Positions 31,620 through 41,118 of a stretch of 64,000 nt of DNA are shown piece by piece. The translations under genes and the position numbers were made by a program. The notes under the pieces are model-generated. The model did no database searches and was not told the DNA's origin. It saw only the letters and a program-made list of their open reading frames with translations. The first letter of the stretch is position 1. Every line of letters begins with the position of its first letter. The stretch lies in NCBI GenBank assembly GCA_043774625.1, contig JAYVTG010000008.1, positions 1 through 64,000 on the forward strand, given 5' to 3'. The stretch is from JAAFIP01 sp043774625. Its GTDB lineage: Bacteria; Pseudomonadota; Gammaproteobacteria; Burkholderiales; Burkholderiaceae_C.

Positions 31620-31689
31620 AATAAGCATATTTGGCTACTAAATTTCTTTTTGGGCAACCAGGAAAGATTGCCAAGAAGGTGTTGCGGGT

Positions 31690-31962
31690 TTACGCCGCTG
31701 GCGGCACATAGCCTTGCACCGCGTCTGCGCCGTCGCCAAAAAAGTGCGCTTCCATTTGGCGGGCCAGGTACTGGCGGGCGCGTAGGTCGGCCAGGTTCAG
31801 GCGATTTTCGTTCACCAGCATGGTTTGCTGCTTCATCCACGCAGCCCAGGCCTCTTTGCTGACGCTTTGCCACAGCTTTTTGCCCAGTTCGCCAGGGTAG
31901 GGCGGAAAGTCCAGCCCCTCGGCTTCTTTGCCCAATTTAATGCAGTTGACCATGCGTGCCAT
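31690..31962 (-). CDS. yggX: Iron-trafficking / oxidative damage protection protein YggX
   Basis: YggX is a small cytosolic protein that protects iron-sulfur clusters and helps Fe(II) trafficking. The 90-aa chain has the invariant N-terminal MVNCIKLGKEAEGLDFPPYPGELG with its single cysteine, then WAAWMKQQTMLVNENRLNLAD and RQYLARQMEAHFFG. I start at 31962 (MARMVNC); family members begin so. Length is normal. Confidence 0.95.
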   Translation of the reverse strand: MARMVNCIKLGKEAEGLDFPPYPGELGKKLWQSVSKEAWAAWMKQQTMLVNENRLNLADLRARQYLARQMEAHFFGDGADAVQGYVPPAA

Positions 31963-32091
31963 ATGCGTGCTTTCCAATGAAAAATGTAAGTTGAAGGTAA
32001 CGGGTCGATAACGAAATTATCCGCAAGCAGTGTGAACCCGGAGCCATTTCGGGTGTCCAATATTGCTATTGTCTCTTACCCTGCAAACCTG

Positions 32092-32631
32092 ATGACTTCT
32101 TACCTCAAAAACCTCACCCTGCGCCAAGGCACAGGCTGGATCGCACTCGCCTGCCTGGGCATGCTGGCCTTTGGCATGTACTTGCAGCACGTGGTTGGCC
32201 TGGAGCCTTGCCCGATGTGCATTGTGCAGCGCTACGCTCTCATTTTAGTAGCTGCTTGCGCATTACTGGCGTGGGCTTTGGGCCGAAATGCTTCTTACGC
32301 AGGCACGCTGGCGCGCAGCACACGGGTGTTTGGCGCACTGGCCGCTGTGTTTGCTGCCCTGGGTGCTTTCGTGGCCGCCCGCCAAAGCTGGCTGCAGTGG
32401 TACCCGCCCGAAGTCGTCTCCTGCGGACGCGACTTTTACGGAATGATCGAAACCTTTCCGCTCAAACGCGCCTTTCCCATGATTTTTAAGGGCGGCGGCG
32501 ATTGCAGCAAGGTGGACTGGACGTTTTTGGGCGGCTCCATAGCCAACTGGTCGTTTGTGGGCTTTGTGGCCATCGCATTGGTGATTGCCGTGTTGGCGTT
32601 GCGTCAGGCATGGTCGGCATACAGGCTTTGA
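32092..32631 (+). CDS. dsbB: Disulfide bond formation protein DsbB
   Basis: Four-helix inner-membrane protein that reoxidises DsbA and passes electrons to quinone. The 179-aa chain has the first periplasmic Cys pair in GLEPCPMCIVQRYAL and the second pair in VVSCGRDFYG and GGGDCSKVDW. Helices are at IALACLGMLAFGMYL, LILVAACALLAWALG, VFGALAAVFAALGAFVA and FVGFVAIALVIAVLAL. The second helix is encoded by DNA that matches the centre of the 42-bp repeat (TAGTAGCTGCTTGCGCAT). The ATG at 32092 is preferred to an upstream in-frame start. Confidence 0.94.
   Translation: MTSYLKNLTLRQGTGWIALACLGMLAFGMYLQHVVGLEPCPMCIVQRYALILVAACALLAWALGRNASYAGTLARSTRVFGALAAVFAALGAFVAARQSWLQWYPPEVVSCGRDFYGMIETFPLKRAFPMIFKGGGDCSKVDWTFLGGSIANWSFVGFVAIALVIAVLALRQAWSAYRL
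32235..32276 (-). repeat. Partial 42-bp repeat match in a DsbB membrane helix
   Basis: An 18-base exact match to the reverse consensus centre (TAGTAGCTGCTTGCGCAT) with weaker flanks, read as ILVAACALLAW. It uses the same frame as the signal-peptide copies; homology is plausible but not proven. Confidence 0.5.
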
Positions 32632-32669
32632 TAAGCCAGGCTCTCACTGCGAAGCTGTGTACGGTGCGG

Positions 32670-34034
<1,365 letters not shown>

Positions 34035-34181
34035 GGCGCCATTGTGCATCATGTTTCTGCTGGGTAAAGTTGGTTTCCCCCGGATACAGATGGTCAGCGG
34101 ACGGGACGCACGGGGCGTTGTGTAGCTACACCCAACTGCCACCCGCTGTGGACTGTGGCAGTAACACGAAGGAGCCTTTCC

Positions 34182-34598
34182 ATGAAGTTTGCACCTCTCC
34201 CATATCTCCATAACACCCACATGGCTGGCATTGCACTGGCTGCGCTTGCCTTGACCGGCTGCGTCATAGCGCCAGCGCGTCCCTACACCATCGTCCAGCC
34301 CGTGCCACAAGCGCAGCCTCAGATTGTCTACAACACTTACCCCGTGTACGAACAGCCGCCCCCGGGCGGTGTCGTCTACGGTAACCTGCCGCCCCCGCCT
34401 ACCCAGGTAGAGGTGGTGCCAGCCGTGCCTTTTGTAGGGGCCGTGTTTATCAGCGGCTATTGGGGTTGGAACGGCGGTCGCCACTACTGGGTGCCTGGCC
34501 ACTACACACGGCCCGTAGCGGGTCACCGCTTTGCACCGCACCGCTGGGAACCTGTAGGTGGCCGGTGGGTATTGCGCGGCGGTTTTTGGGTGCGCTAA
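34182..34598 (+). CDS. YXWGXW-motif lipoprotein
   Basis: Exported 138-aa protein with a lipobox (LALTGCVIAPAR). A Pro/Gln-rich linker follows (VPQAQPQIVYNTYPVYEQPPPGG), and then the WxxGxW-type segment SGYWGWNGGRHYWVPGHYTRP with Trp/Tyr/His repeats to the end (HRWEPVGGRWVLRGGFWVR). Such proteins are common in beta-proteobacteria; function unknown, probably an outer-membrane or cell-surface role. The ATG at 34182 follows AAGGAGCCTTTCC. It is divergent from argA. Confidence 0.82.
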   Translation: MKFAPLPYLHNTHMAGIALAALALTGCVIAPARPYTIVQPVPQAQPQIVYNTYPVYEQPPPGGVVYGNLPPPPTQVEVVPAVPFVGAVFISGYWGWNGGRHYWVPGHYTRPVAGHRFAPHRWEPVGGRWVLRGGFWVR

Positions 34599-34757
34599 AC
34601 CAAGATCGCTGGCGGCATAGGTTCTATGCTGCTGCCGTTATGGCAAAAATTTAGTCGCCCTGTCGCCGCACCGTTTTTTGCAAGGCGACCACTTCAGTGC
34701 GGCGCTGTGCACCGTTTGAGCGAATGTGCTTACCCGCACCCGGCTTGGGTTGGGGAA

Positions 34758-35174
34758 TCAAGCGAACGGATTAACGATTGTGAGGCTGCCAAACTGTTGC
34801 CCAGCGTTCAAGTCTTCGCTGTATAGCGTTTGCGCTCCCGCACGCATGGCTGCTTCTACTACCATTGCATCCCAAATAGACAGGTCACTTTCAGCGGATC
34901 GCGCCATTGCCCGCATAACCAGAGCCATGTCTCCATCGACCACGGGCCATTCGCCAAACGCAGCAGCCATCAGTGCAGCGGTTTTACGGCTGACTTTGTA
35001 TTTGCGGGTCAAGTTGGCTACATATTCCAGCAGCACTTGAGTACTCAATATGCCAGTTTTGGTATTGCCCAAACTTGCAATCAAATCTATCGCGATGCGT
35101 TGCTTGCGCATATCTTCATCATCAATGGCGTACAACAGGACATTCGTGTCCAGAAAATGCAAAGGCTGGCTCAC
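34758..35174 (-). CDS. PIN-domain ribonuclease toxin (third TA module)
   Basis: VapC-like toxin of 138 aa: FLDTNVLLYAIDDED (first Asp), STQVLLEYVANLTRKY (Glu), LSIWDAMVVEAAMRAG (Asp) and TLYSEDLNAGQ (last acid). It overlaps its antitoxin gene by 4 bp (ATGA), the toxin second as usual. The gap 34599-34757 downstream holds no gene that I can see. Confidence 0.85.
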   Translation of the reverse strand: MSQPLHFLDTNVLLYAIDDEDMRKQRIAIDLIASLGNTKTGILSTQVLLEYVANLTRKYKVSRKTAALMAAAFGEWPVVDGDMALVMRAMARSAESDLSIWDAMVVEAAMRAGAQTLYSEDLNAGQQFGSLTIVNPFA

Positions 35175-35527
35175 ACGCGAGGCGCTCCATTTGCGTCACG
35201 CCAAGCATCTGTAATCCTGCTACGGGCACGGTAGTCGCCTTCGTATGTTTCGTCGCGCAATGTACGGCGTTTGGGCGTAGTGACTTTATCTGTGGGGGCC
35301 TTGGTTTTGGCGGATTGGTTCTTGTTTTGCGCAATCTCGGCGCGCACATCACCCATCATGCGTAGCAAATCAGCAGTGGCATCGCCCGACGTGCGCGTAG
35401 CTGCGCCCGATGCATAACTGGCCAAAAATTCGCGTATCTTGGCGCTGACGGAGGTGCCTTGCCCAATAGCCCGCATGCGAGCCTGACGCACAATAGTTTC
35501 GTCCAAAGAAATGGTTAAATTGGTCAT
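35171..35527 (-). CDS. Antitoxin of the third TA module (ribbon-helix-helix type)
   Basis: The N-terminal 45 residues (TNLTISLDETIVRQARMRAIGQGTSVSAKIREFLASYA) look like a ribbon-helix-helix DNA-binding domain. A charged linker and a basic C-terminus (RRTLRDETYEGDYRARSRITDAWRD) would contact the PIN toxin. At 118 aa it is longer than most. It overlaps the toxin gene by 4 bp. The 194-bp upstream gap to hrpA is AT-rich with a small GCACG/CGTGC hairpin at 35578-35593. Confidence 0.8.
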   Translation of the reverse strand: MTNLTISLDETIVRQARMRAIGQGTSVSAKIREFLASYASGAATRTSGDATADLLRMMGDVRAEIAQNKNQSAKTKAPTDKVTTPKRRTLRDETYEGDYRARSRITDAWRDANGAPRV

Positions 35528-35721
35528 GGCTTTCTCCGTAGTTGGTAGTTAAAATACCTTCACATATACAAGTGTAGCACGTGTTTTCGTGCAATGCGTA
35601 TGTTCTCATGCACTCAAGCAGCACTGCTGCTATCGCTGCATAGTTACGAATATCAAACCACAAGCTCAGTTGCACAATGTGCTTTTGAATGAATTGATGA
35701 ATACTCAAATTGTCCCGCTGA

Positions 35722-38700
35722 ATGCTTGAAATCACCTTCCCCGAATCCCTGCCAGTTTCCGCCCGCCGTGCGGAGATCATGGAGGCCATTTCCCAGCACC
35801 AGGTTGTCATTATTTGTGGTGAAACGGGCTCGGGCAAGACCACCCAGTTACCTAAAATTGCACTCGCCTTGGGGCGTGGCAAATGCAACGCGCCTGCGGG
35901 GCAGGGCCGGTTGATAGGCCACACGCAGCCACGCCGTATTGCTGCCTCGTCGGTAGCCAAGCGCATTGCCGAAGAGCTGAAAACACCACTGGGGGATGTG
36001 GTGGGTTTCAAGGTGCGGTTTCAGGATCGTTTGTCGCGCGATGCGTCCGTCAAGCTGATGACGGACGGTATTTTGCTGGCCGAGACGCAGACCGACCCGC
36101 TGCTCAAGGCGTACGACACGATCATCATTGACGAAGCGCATGAACGTTCGCTCAACATTGATTTTTTGCTGGGGTATTTAAAGCAGATTTTGCCGCGCAG
36201 GCCCGACCTCAAAATCATCGTTACATCGGCCACGATTGATGCGGACCGGTTTGCTCGGCATTTTCAATCCATCAGAGGATCAGCGCCGGTCATCATGGTC
36301 AGCGGGCGCATGTTTCCGGTGGAGCAGCGCTATCGGCCTTTTGAAGAAAGCCGTGAATACGATTTGAATGACGCGATTGCAGACGGCGTGGACGAGCTGT
36401 GGCGCAACCCGGGGCAAGGTGGTGACATCTTGGTTTTTTTACCCGGTGAGCGTGAAATTCGCGAAGCTGCTGACCACCTACGCCGCCATTTGGCGCACCA
36501 GCCGCTGCACCGAAATGCAGAGGTCGTTCCGCTTTTTGCGCGTCTGTCGCAAGCCGAGCAAGACAAGGTGTTTGAAACGGGGCGAAGCAAACGCATCGTG
36601 CTGGCCACCAATGTGGCCGAAACATCGCTCACGGTGCCGGGCATTCGCTATGTGATTGACGCAGGCACAGCGCGCATGAAGCGCTACAGTTTTCGCAGCA
36701 AGGTTGACCAGTTGCTGGTGGAAAGCACCAGCCAGGCAGCAGCCAACCAGCGCGCAGGGCGTTGTGGTCGCGTGGCCGATGGCATTTGCATTCGTCTGTA
36801 TGACCAGCCAGACTTTGATGCGCGGCCTAAATTTACGGAGCCTGAGATTTTGCGCTCATCTCTGGCAGGTGTAATCTTGCGCATGAAGGCGCTGCATTTG
36901 GGAATGGTAGAAGACTTTCCGTTCATCGAAGCGCCATCGCGCCGCGCGATTACCGACGGTTACCAGTTGCTGCAAGAACTGGGCGCGGTGGACGACTTTA
37001 ACGAGCTGACCCAGCTGGGCATGGAGATGTCCAAACTGCCACTAGACCCGCGCATCAGCCGCATGATTCTGGAAGCGCGTTCGCGCCAAGCGCTAGATGA
37101 AGTGCTGGTGATTGCCTCTGCCCTGAGCGTGCAAGACGTGCGCGACAGGCCGATGGAAGCGCAGCAGCTGGCCGATGCAGCGCACAAGAAGTTTGACGAC
37201 GAAAAGTCTGAGTTTGTAGGCTATTTGAAGCTGTGGAAATGGATCAATGACGCGCGAGGTGGCGGACACGAATCCAAGGCTCTGGCAGGCTCAGCCAGAA
37301 CGGGGGTACATGCAGCTGCCGTTCACCCTGAGCCAGCCCTAGGGCATGCAACGCATAAGTTGAGTAACCGGCAGTACGAATCGCTGCTACGCCAAAACTT
37401 CATCAGCATCCGTCGTGTGCGTGAATGGCGGGACATTTATTCGCAACTGCACACTGTCGTGGCAGAACACAAATGGACGCTGAACGAGCGGCCCGCGTCG
37501 TACGAGCAACTGCATTTGTCCATGCTCAGTGGTTTGCTGGGCAACATCGGCGCCAAGCAAGACGAGGAAGATGTGTACCTGGGTGCACGCGGCATCAAGT
37601 TTTATCGGCATCCGGGGGCCAATTTATCCAAAAAGCCGGGCAAATGGATTGTCGCTTCTGAACTGGTAGAAACTACGCGGCTCTTTGGTCGGGGGATTGC
37701 GAACATTGAGCCGCAGTGGCTGGTGCAGGTTGCAGCGCACTTGCTGAAAAAGCAATTGCTGGACCCGCACTGGGAAAAGAAAAGCGCAGAAGTCGTCGCG
37801 CTGGAGCGCGCCACACTGTATGGCTTAGTCATCTACAGTGGCAAGCGCGTGAACTACAGCCAAGTAGACATGGCCGCAGCGCGCGAAATCTTCATCCGCG
37901 AAGCCTTGGTGGCGAACGACTGGGACACCAAGCTGCCCTTTCTTGCGCACAACCAGAAAATGCTCAAACAGGTGGAAGACCTGGAACACAAGTCGCGCAG
38001 GCAAGACGTGCTAGTGGACGATGAATTGATCTTCGCTTTCTACGATCAACAGCTTCCACAAGACGTGTGCAGCGGTCACAGTCTGGAGGCGTGGTACCGG
38101 AACGAGGTGAAGAAGCAGCCACAGCTTTTGCAACTGAGCAAAGAAGAGTTGATGCGCCACGAGGCGGCGGGCATTACCACCGACGCCTTCCCCAAAACCA
38201 TTCGCCTGGGCGGCGTGGACTGCCGCGTCGTCTATCTGCACGAACCGGGTGATGCCAAAGATGGCCTTACTGTGGACATTCCGCTGTTTGCGCTGAACCA
38301 GGCGAGCGATGAGCGCTGCGAATGGCTGGTGCCCGGCATGTTGCAAACCAAAATTCAATCCCTCATTAAAAGCCTGCCGCAGCGCCCGCGTTCGCGTTTG
38401 GTACCCTTGCCCGAGAGCGCGGCGCGTTTTTATGGCATGTTGATCGAACCTGCAACTTTTGGTGCAGGTAGTTTGACCGATGCAGTCTTGAAGCTGTGCC
38501 GCGAAGCGACGAGTGTGGAAATCAAGCGCACCGATTTGAAGCTGGACACCCTCTCGCCCCACCTGTTTATGAATTTTCGCGTCGTGGACGAACATGGCCG
38601 CCAACTGGGCACGGGGCGCAACCTGGCCGCGTTGAAAGCCGAGCTGGGCGCACAGGCGCGAGGTGCTTTCCAGGCGCTGGCAGCGCTGCGGGTGTCTGCC

Positions 38701-39690
38701 AAGCCCGCGCTGGCTGGTGATGCTGCCCAAAAAGTAAATTCAGAAGAAAAACAGCCCAATGCCAGCGTGGATAATGCGCAAGCAGCTACTAAAAACATAG
38801 CATTTTCCTGCAATGAAATACCCGCAGCCGAAAAACGCAGTACCACCTGGGACTTTGGCGAACTACCCGAGCTGATGGAAATTCAGCGCGGCTCGGGCAG
38901 CAATTTGCAAACCCTGATCGGGTTTCCCGCCATTGTGGACCATGGTGATGCGGTAGGTATAGAAGTGTTTGACGAACCTGAGGTGGCAGCCAGCAAACAT
39001 CGTGCAGGCTTGCGCCGTTTATTTGCTTTGCAGATCAAAGACGCTCTCAAATATCTGGAAAAGAACATTCCAGACTTGCAAAAAATGTCCATGCTCTACG
39101 TACCTTTGGGAACTGCCGACGAGTTGAAGAGCCAGATCATCGATGTAGCGCTGGACAAGGCTTTCTTGCTGGACCCGTTACCAACCAACGAGCAAGAATT
39201 CAAACGCCGTATTGACGAAGGCCGTGGCCGCTTGACCTTGATTAGCAACGAAGTCGCCCGCATTTGCCATACCATCCTCATTGAATACGCAGCCGCGGCC
39301 CGCAAGATCAAAGACACCAAATCTGCCCCCGACGCTGTGGCAGACGCCACCCAGCAATTGCAGCGCCTGATGCCCAAACGCTTTTTGGTGAATACGCCTT
39401 TCACCCAGTTGCAACACTTCGCCCGATACCTCAAAGCCATTACAGCGAGGCTGGAAAAGTACCGTGCCGACCCCGCCCGCGATGCCCTCAAACTGGGTGA
39501 ACTTAAACCCCAGGAACAGCGCTTTTACCGCTTGCTGGCCGAACGCAAAGGCGTTGAGGACGCTAGACTGCAAGAATACCGTTGGTTACTGGAAGAATTA
39601 AGAGTCAGTTTCTTCGCGCAAGAGCTGCGCACCCCGCAACCCGTCAGTATCAAGCGCCTGGACAAGGTTTGGATGCAAATCGGCCTATAG
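35722..39690 (+). CDS. hrpA: ATP-dependent RNA helicase HrpA (DEAH box)
   Basis: Very large 3'-5' RNA helicase (1322 aa) of the DEAH family, linked to rescue of stalled ribosomes. Motif I is ICGETGSGKTTQLPKIAL (about residues 32-40), motif Ia TQPRRIAASSVAKRI, motif II IIIDEAHERSLN, motif III VTSATIDADRF, motif VI QRAGRCGR. HA2, OB-fold and the long C-terminal DUF3418 region follow (WDFGELPELMEI onward). Residues 1014-1027 (ASVDNAQAATKNIA) come from a 42-bp repeat inserted in a linker near the start of the C-terminal region. The stop codon itself touches a second copy. Confidence 0.95.
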   Translation: MLEITFPESLPVSARRAEIMEAISQHQVVIICGETGSGKTTQLPKIALALGRGKCNAPAGQGRLIGHTQPRRIAASSVAKRIAEELKTPLGDVVGFKVRFQDRLSRDASVKLMTDGILLAETQTDPLLKAYDTIIIDEAHERSLNIDFLLGYLKQILPRRPDLKIIVTSATIDADRFARHFQSIRGSAPVIMVSGRMFPVEQRYRPFEESREYDLNDAIADGVDELWRNPGQGGDILVFLPGEREIREAADHLRRHLAHQPLHRNAEVVPLFARLSQAEQDKVFETGRSKRIVLATNVAETSLTVPGIRYVIDAGTARMKRYSFRSKVDQLLVESTSQAAANQRAGRCGRVADGICIRLYDQPDFDARPKFTEPEILRSSLAGVILRMKALHLGMVEDFPFIEAPSRRAITDGYQLLQELGAVDDFNELTQLGMEMSKLPLDPRISRMILEARSRQALDEVLVIASALSVQDVRDRPMEAQQLADAAHKKFDDEKSEFVGYLKLWKWINDARGGGHESKALAGSARTGVHAAAVHPEPALGHATHKLSNRQYESLLRQNFISIRRVREWRDIYSQLHTVVAEHKWTLNERPASYEQLHLSMLSGLLGNIGAKQDEEDVYLGARGIKFYRHPGANLSKKPGKWIVASELVETTRLFGRGIANIEPQWLVQVAAHLLKKQLLDPHWEKKSAEVVALERATLYGLVIYSGKRVNYSQVDMAAAREIFIREALVANDWDTKLPFLAHNQKMLKQVEDLEHKSRRQDVLVDDELIFAFYDQQLPQDVCSGHSLEAWYRNEVKKQPQLLQLSKEELMRHEAAGITTDAFPKTIRLGGVDCRVVYLHEPGDAKDGLTVDIPLFALNQASDERCEWLVPGMLQTKIQSLIKSLPQRPRSRLVPLPESAARFYGMLIEPATFGAGSLTDAVLKLCREATSVEIKRTDLKLDTLSPHLFMNFRVVDEHGRQLGTGRNLAALKAELGAQARGAFQALAALRVSAKPALAGDAAQKVNSEEKQPNASVDNAQAATKNIAFSCNEIPAAEKRSTTWDFGELPELMEIQRGSGSNLQTLIGFPAIVDHGDAVGIEVFDEPEVAASKHRAGLRRLFALQIKDALKYLEKNIPDLQKMSMLYVPLGTADELKSQIIDVALDKAFLLDPLPTNEQEFKRRIDEGRGRLTLISNEVARICHTILIEYAAAARKIKDTKSAPDAVADATQQLQRLMPKRFLVNTPFTQLQHFARYLKAITARLEKYRADPARDALKLGELKPQEQRFYRLLAERKGVEDARLQEYRWLLEELRVSFFAQELRTPQPVSIKRLDKVWMQIGL
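38761..38802 (+). repeat. 42-bp interspersed repeat inside hrpA
   Basis: GCCAGCGTGGATAATGCGC to ACATAGCA, in frame as ASVDNAQAATKNIA. It differs from the metC copy at only a few positions and uses the same reading frame. Confidence 0.9.
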
Positions 39691-39731
39691 CCAGCGTAAA
39701 TGCTGCGCGAGCAGCTACTAAATATGTAGCA
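39690..39731 (+). repeat. 42-bp interspersed repeat abutting the hrpA stop
   Basis: Starts on the last base of the hrpA TAG stop (GCCAGCGTAAATGCTGCGCG to TGTAGCA). A second copy in one gene neighbourhood, 890 bp after the in-frame one. Confidence 0.88.
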
Positions 39732-39903
39732 AATTGCATCTTTGATAATTCGCAATCCCAGAATCGATGGTGTTGAACTAATATTAATATTGCAGTACAG
39801 TAAAACTGTATTTGCTCTTGTGCATCTGACCATGTGAAGAAAGCTTGTTTGCTAAGTGCACAGCAAACGTTGCGTGGAATCTGCAACGAGAAAGGCTGCA
39901 AAA

Positions 39904-41109
39904 ATGAAACTGACACAGCAGGATGTTTCAAGCTTGCTGGCGAGCACACAGGCTGGCAGTAATACGGCGCTACAGCCGGTATCGGGCGTGGCTAGCGTGC
40001 TCGCGCAAACGCTGCGTGATCAGGCCGACATTCGCATCAACGGCGACCGCCCATGGGACATGCAAATTCACCACCCCGACACGCTCAACCGCATCATGGC
40101 GCGCGGCAGCCTGGGGCTGGGTGAGAGTTATATGGACGGCTGGTGGGACTGCCAGCAGCTGGATGCTTTTGTATGCCGAGCGCTGCTGGCGCGGCTGGAC
40201 GAAAAACTGCGTCGCCCCGGCTTGGTCATGTGGGCGCTCAAGGCGCGCTTGATGAACCTGCAATCGGAAAGCCGCGCCTGGCAAGTGGGCCACGAACATT
40301 ACGACCTGGGCAATGACCTGTTTGACGCCATGCTAGACCCGTATATGGCCTACAGCTGCGGTTATTGGGCGCACACTGACACGCTGGAACAAGCACAGCG
40401 CGACAAGCTCGATTTGATTTGCCGCAAGCTGCAATTACACAGCGGCACGCGCCTGCTGGACATTGGCTGCGGTTGGGGCAGCTTGATGCGTTTTGCGGCT
40501 GAACATTATGGTGTCAGTAGCGTTGGTTTGACGGTGTCTAAAGAACAAGCCGCTCATGGGCAAAAGTTGGCGCGCGGCCTGGACATTCGCTTTGAGTTGA
40601 CTGACTATCGGCAGTTCAACCTAGACGGCCACCAGCGCTTTGATCGCATCGCCTCGGTAGGCATGTTTGAGCATGTAGGGCATAAAAACTACCCGGCATT
40701 TTTTGCCGTGGCGCGCCGCTCGTTGGTAGATGACGGGCTGTTTTTACTGCATACCATTGGCAAGAACCGTCGCAACCTGTGGATTGACCCATGGATTGAA
40801 AAATACATTTTCTCTAACGGCGAACTACCCGCCGTGGGGCACATCACCGACGCCAGTGAAAACTATTTTGTGATGGAAGACATGCACAACTTTGGCGCTG
40901 ACTATGACCGCACCCTGATGGCCTGGCACCAGCGCTTCGAAGCCGCCTGGTCTAGCATTGCACAAGCATACAGCGAACGCTTTTACAGAATGTGGCGCTA
41001 CTACCTGCTCACCTGCGCAGGCACCTTCAGGGCGCGGGACAACCAGCTATGGCAGTTTGTTTTTTCGCCCAAGGGTGTGCAGGGCGGGTATCGGCGGCCA
41101 GTGGTTTAG
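39904..41109 (+). CDS. cfa: Cyclopropane-fatty-acyl-phospholipid synthase
   Basis: Uses SAM to methylenate double bonds of membrane phospholipid acyl chains, typically in stationary phase or acid stress. The 401-aa protein has the N-terminal lipid-binding part (PWDMQIHHPDTLNRIMARGSLGLGESYMDGWWD), the SAM motif GTRLLDIGCGWGSLMRFAAEHYG, GLTVSKEQ, SVGMFEHVGHKNY and the Cfa-typical MWRYYLLTCAGTFRARDNQLWQFVFSP end. The ATG at 39904 is preceded by GAGAAAGG. It converges on hsdR with a 9-bp gap. Confidence 0.95.
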   Translation: MKLTQQDVSSLLASTQAGSNTALQPVSGVASVLAQTLRDQADIRINGDRPWDMQIHHPDTLNRIMARGSLGLGESYMDGWWDCQQLDAFVCRALLARLDEKLRRPGLVMWALKARLMNLQSESRAWQVGHEHYDLGNDLFDAMLDPYMAYSCGYWAHTDTLEQAQRDKLDLICRKLQLHSGTRLLDIGCGWGSLMRFAAEHYGVSSVGLTVSKEQAAHGQKLARGLDIRFELTDYRQFNLDGHQRFDRIASVGMFEHVGHKNYPAFFAVARRSLVDDGLFLLHTIGKNRRNLWIDPWIEKYIFSNGELPAVGHITDASENYFVMEDMHNFGADYDRTLMAWHQRFEAAWSSIAQAYSERFYRMWRYYLLTCAGTFRARDNQLWQFVFSPKGVQGGYRRPVV

Positions 41110-41118
41110 CGACGATGT

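Noticed and set aside
34035..34541. Open N-terminal extension of the argA frame by about 170 codons
   Set aside because: No similarity to the family; it overlaps the lipoprotein gene on the other strand, and the ATG at 34034 matches the usual ArgA start.
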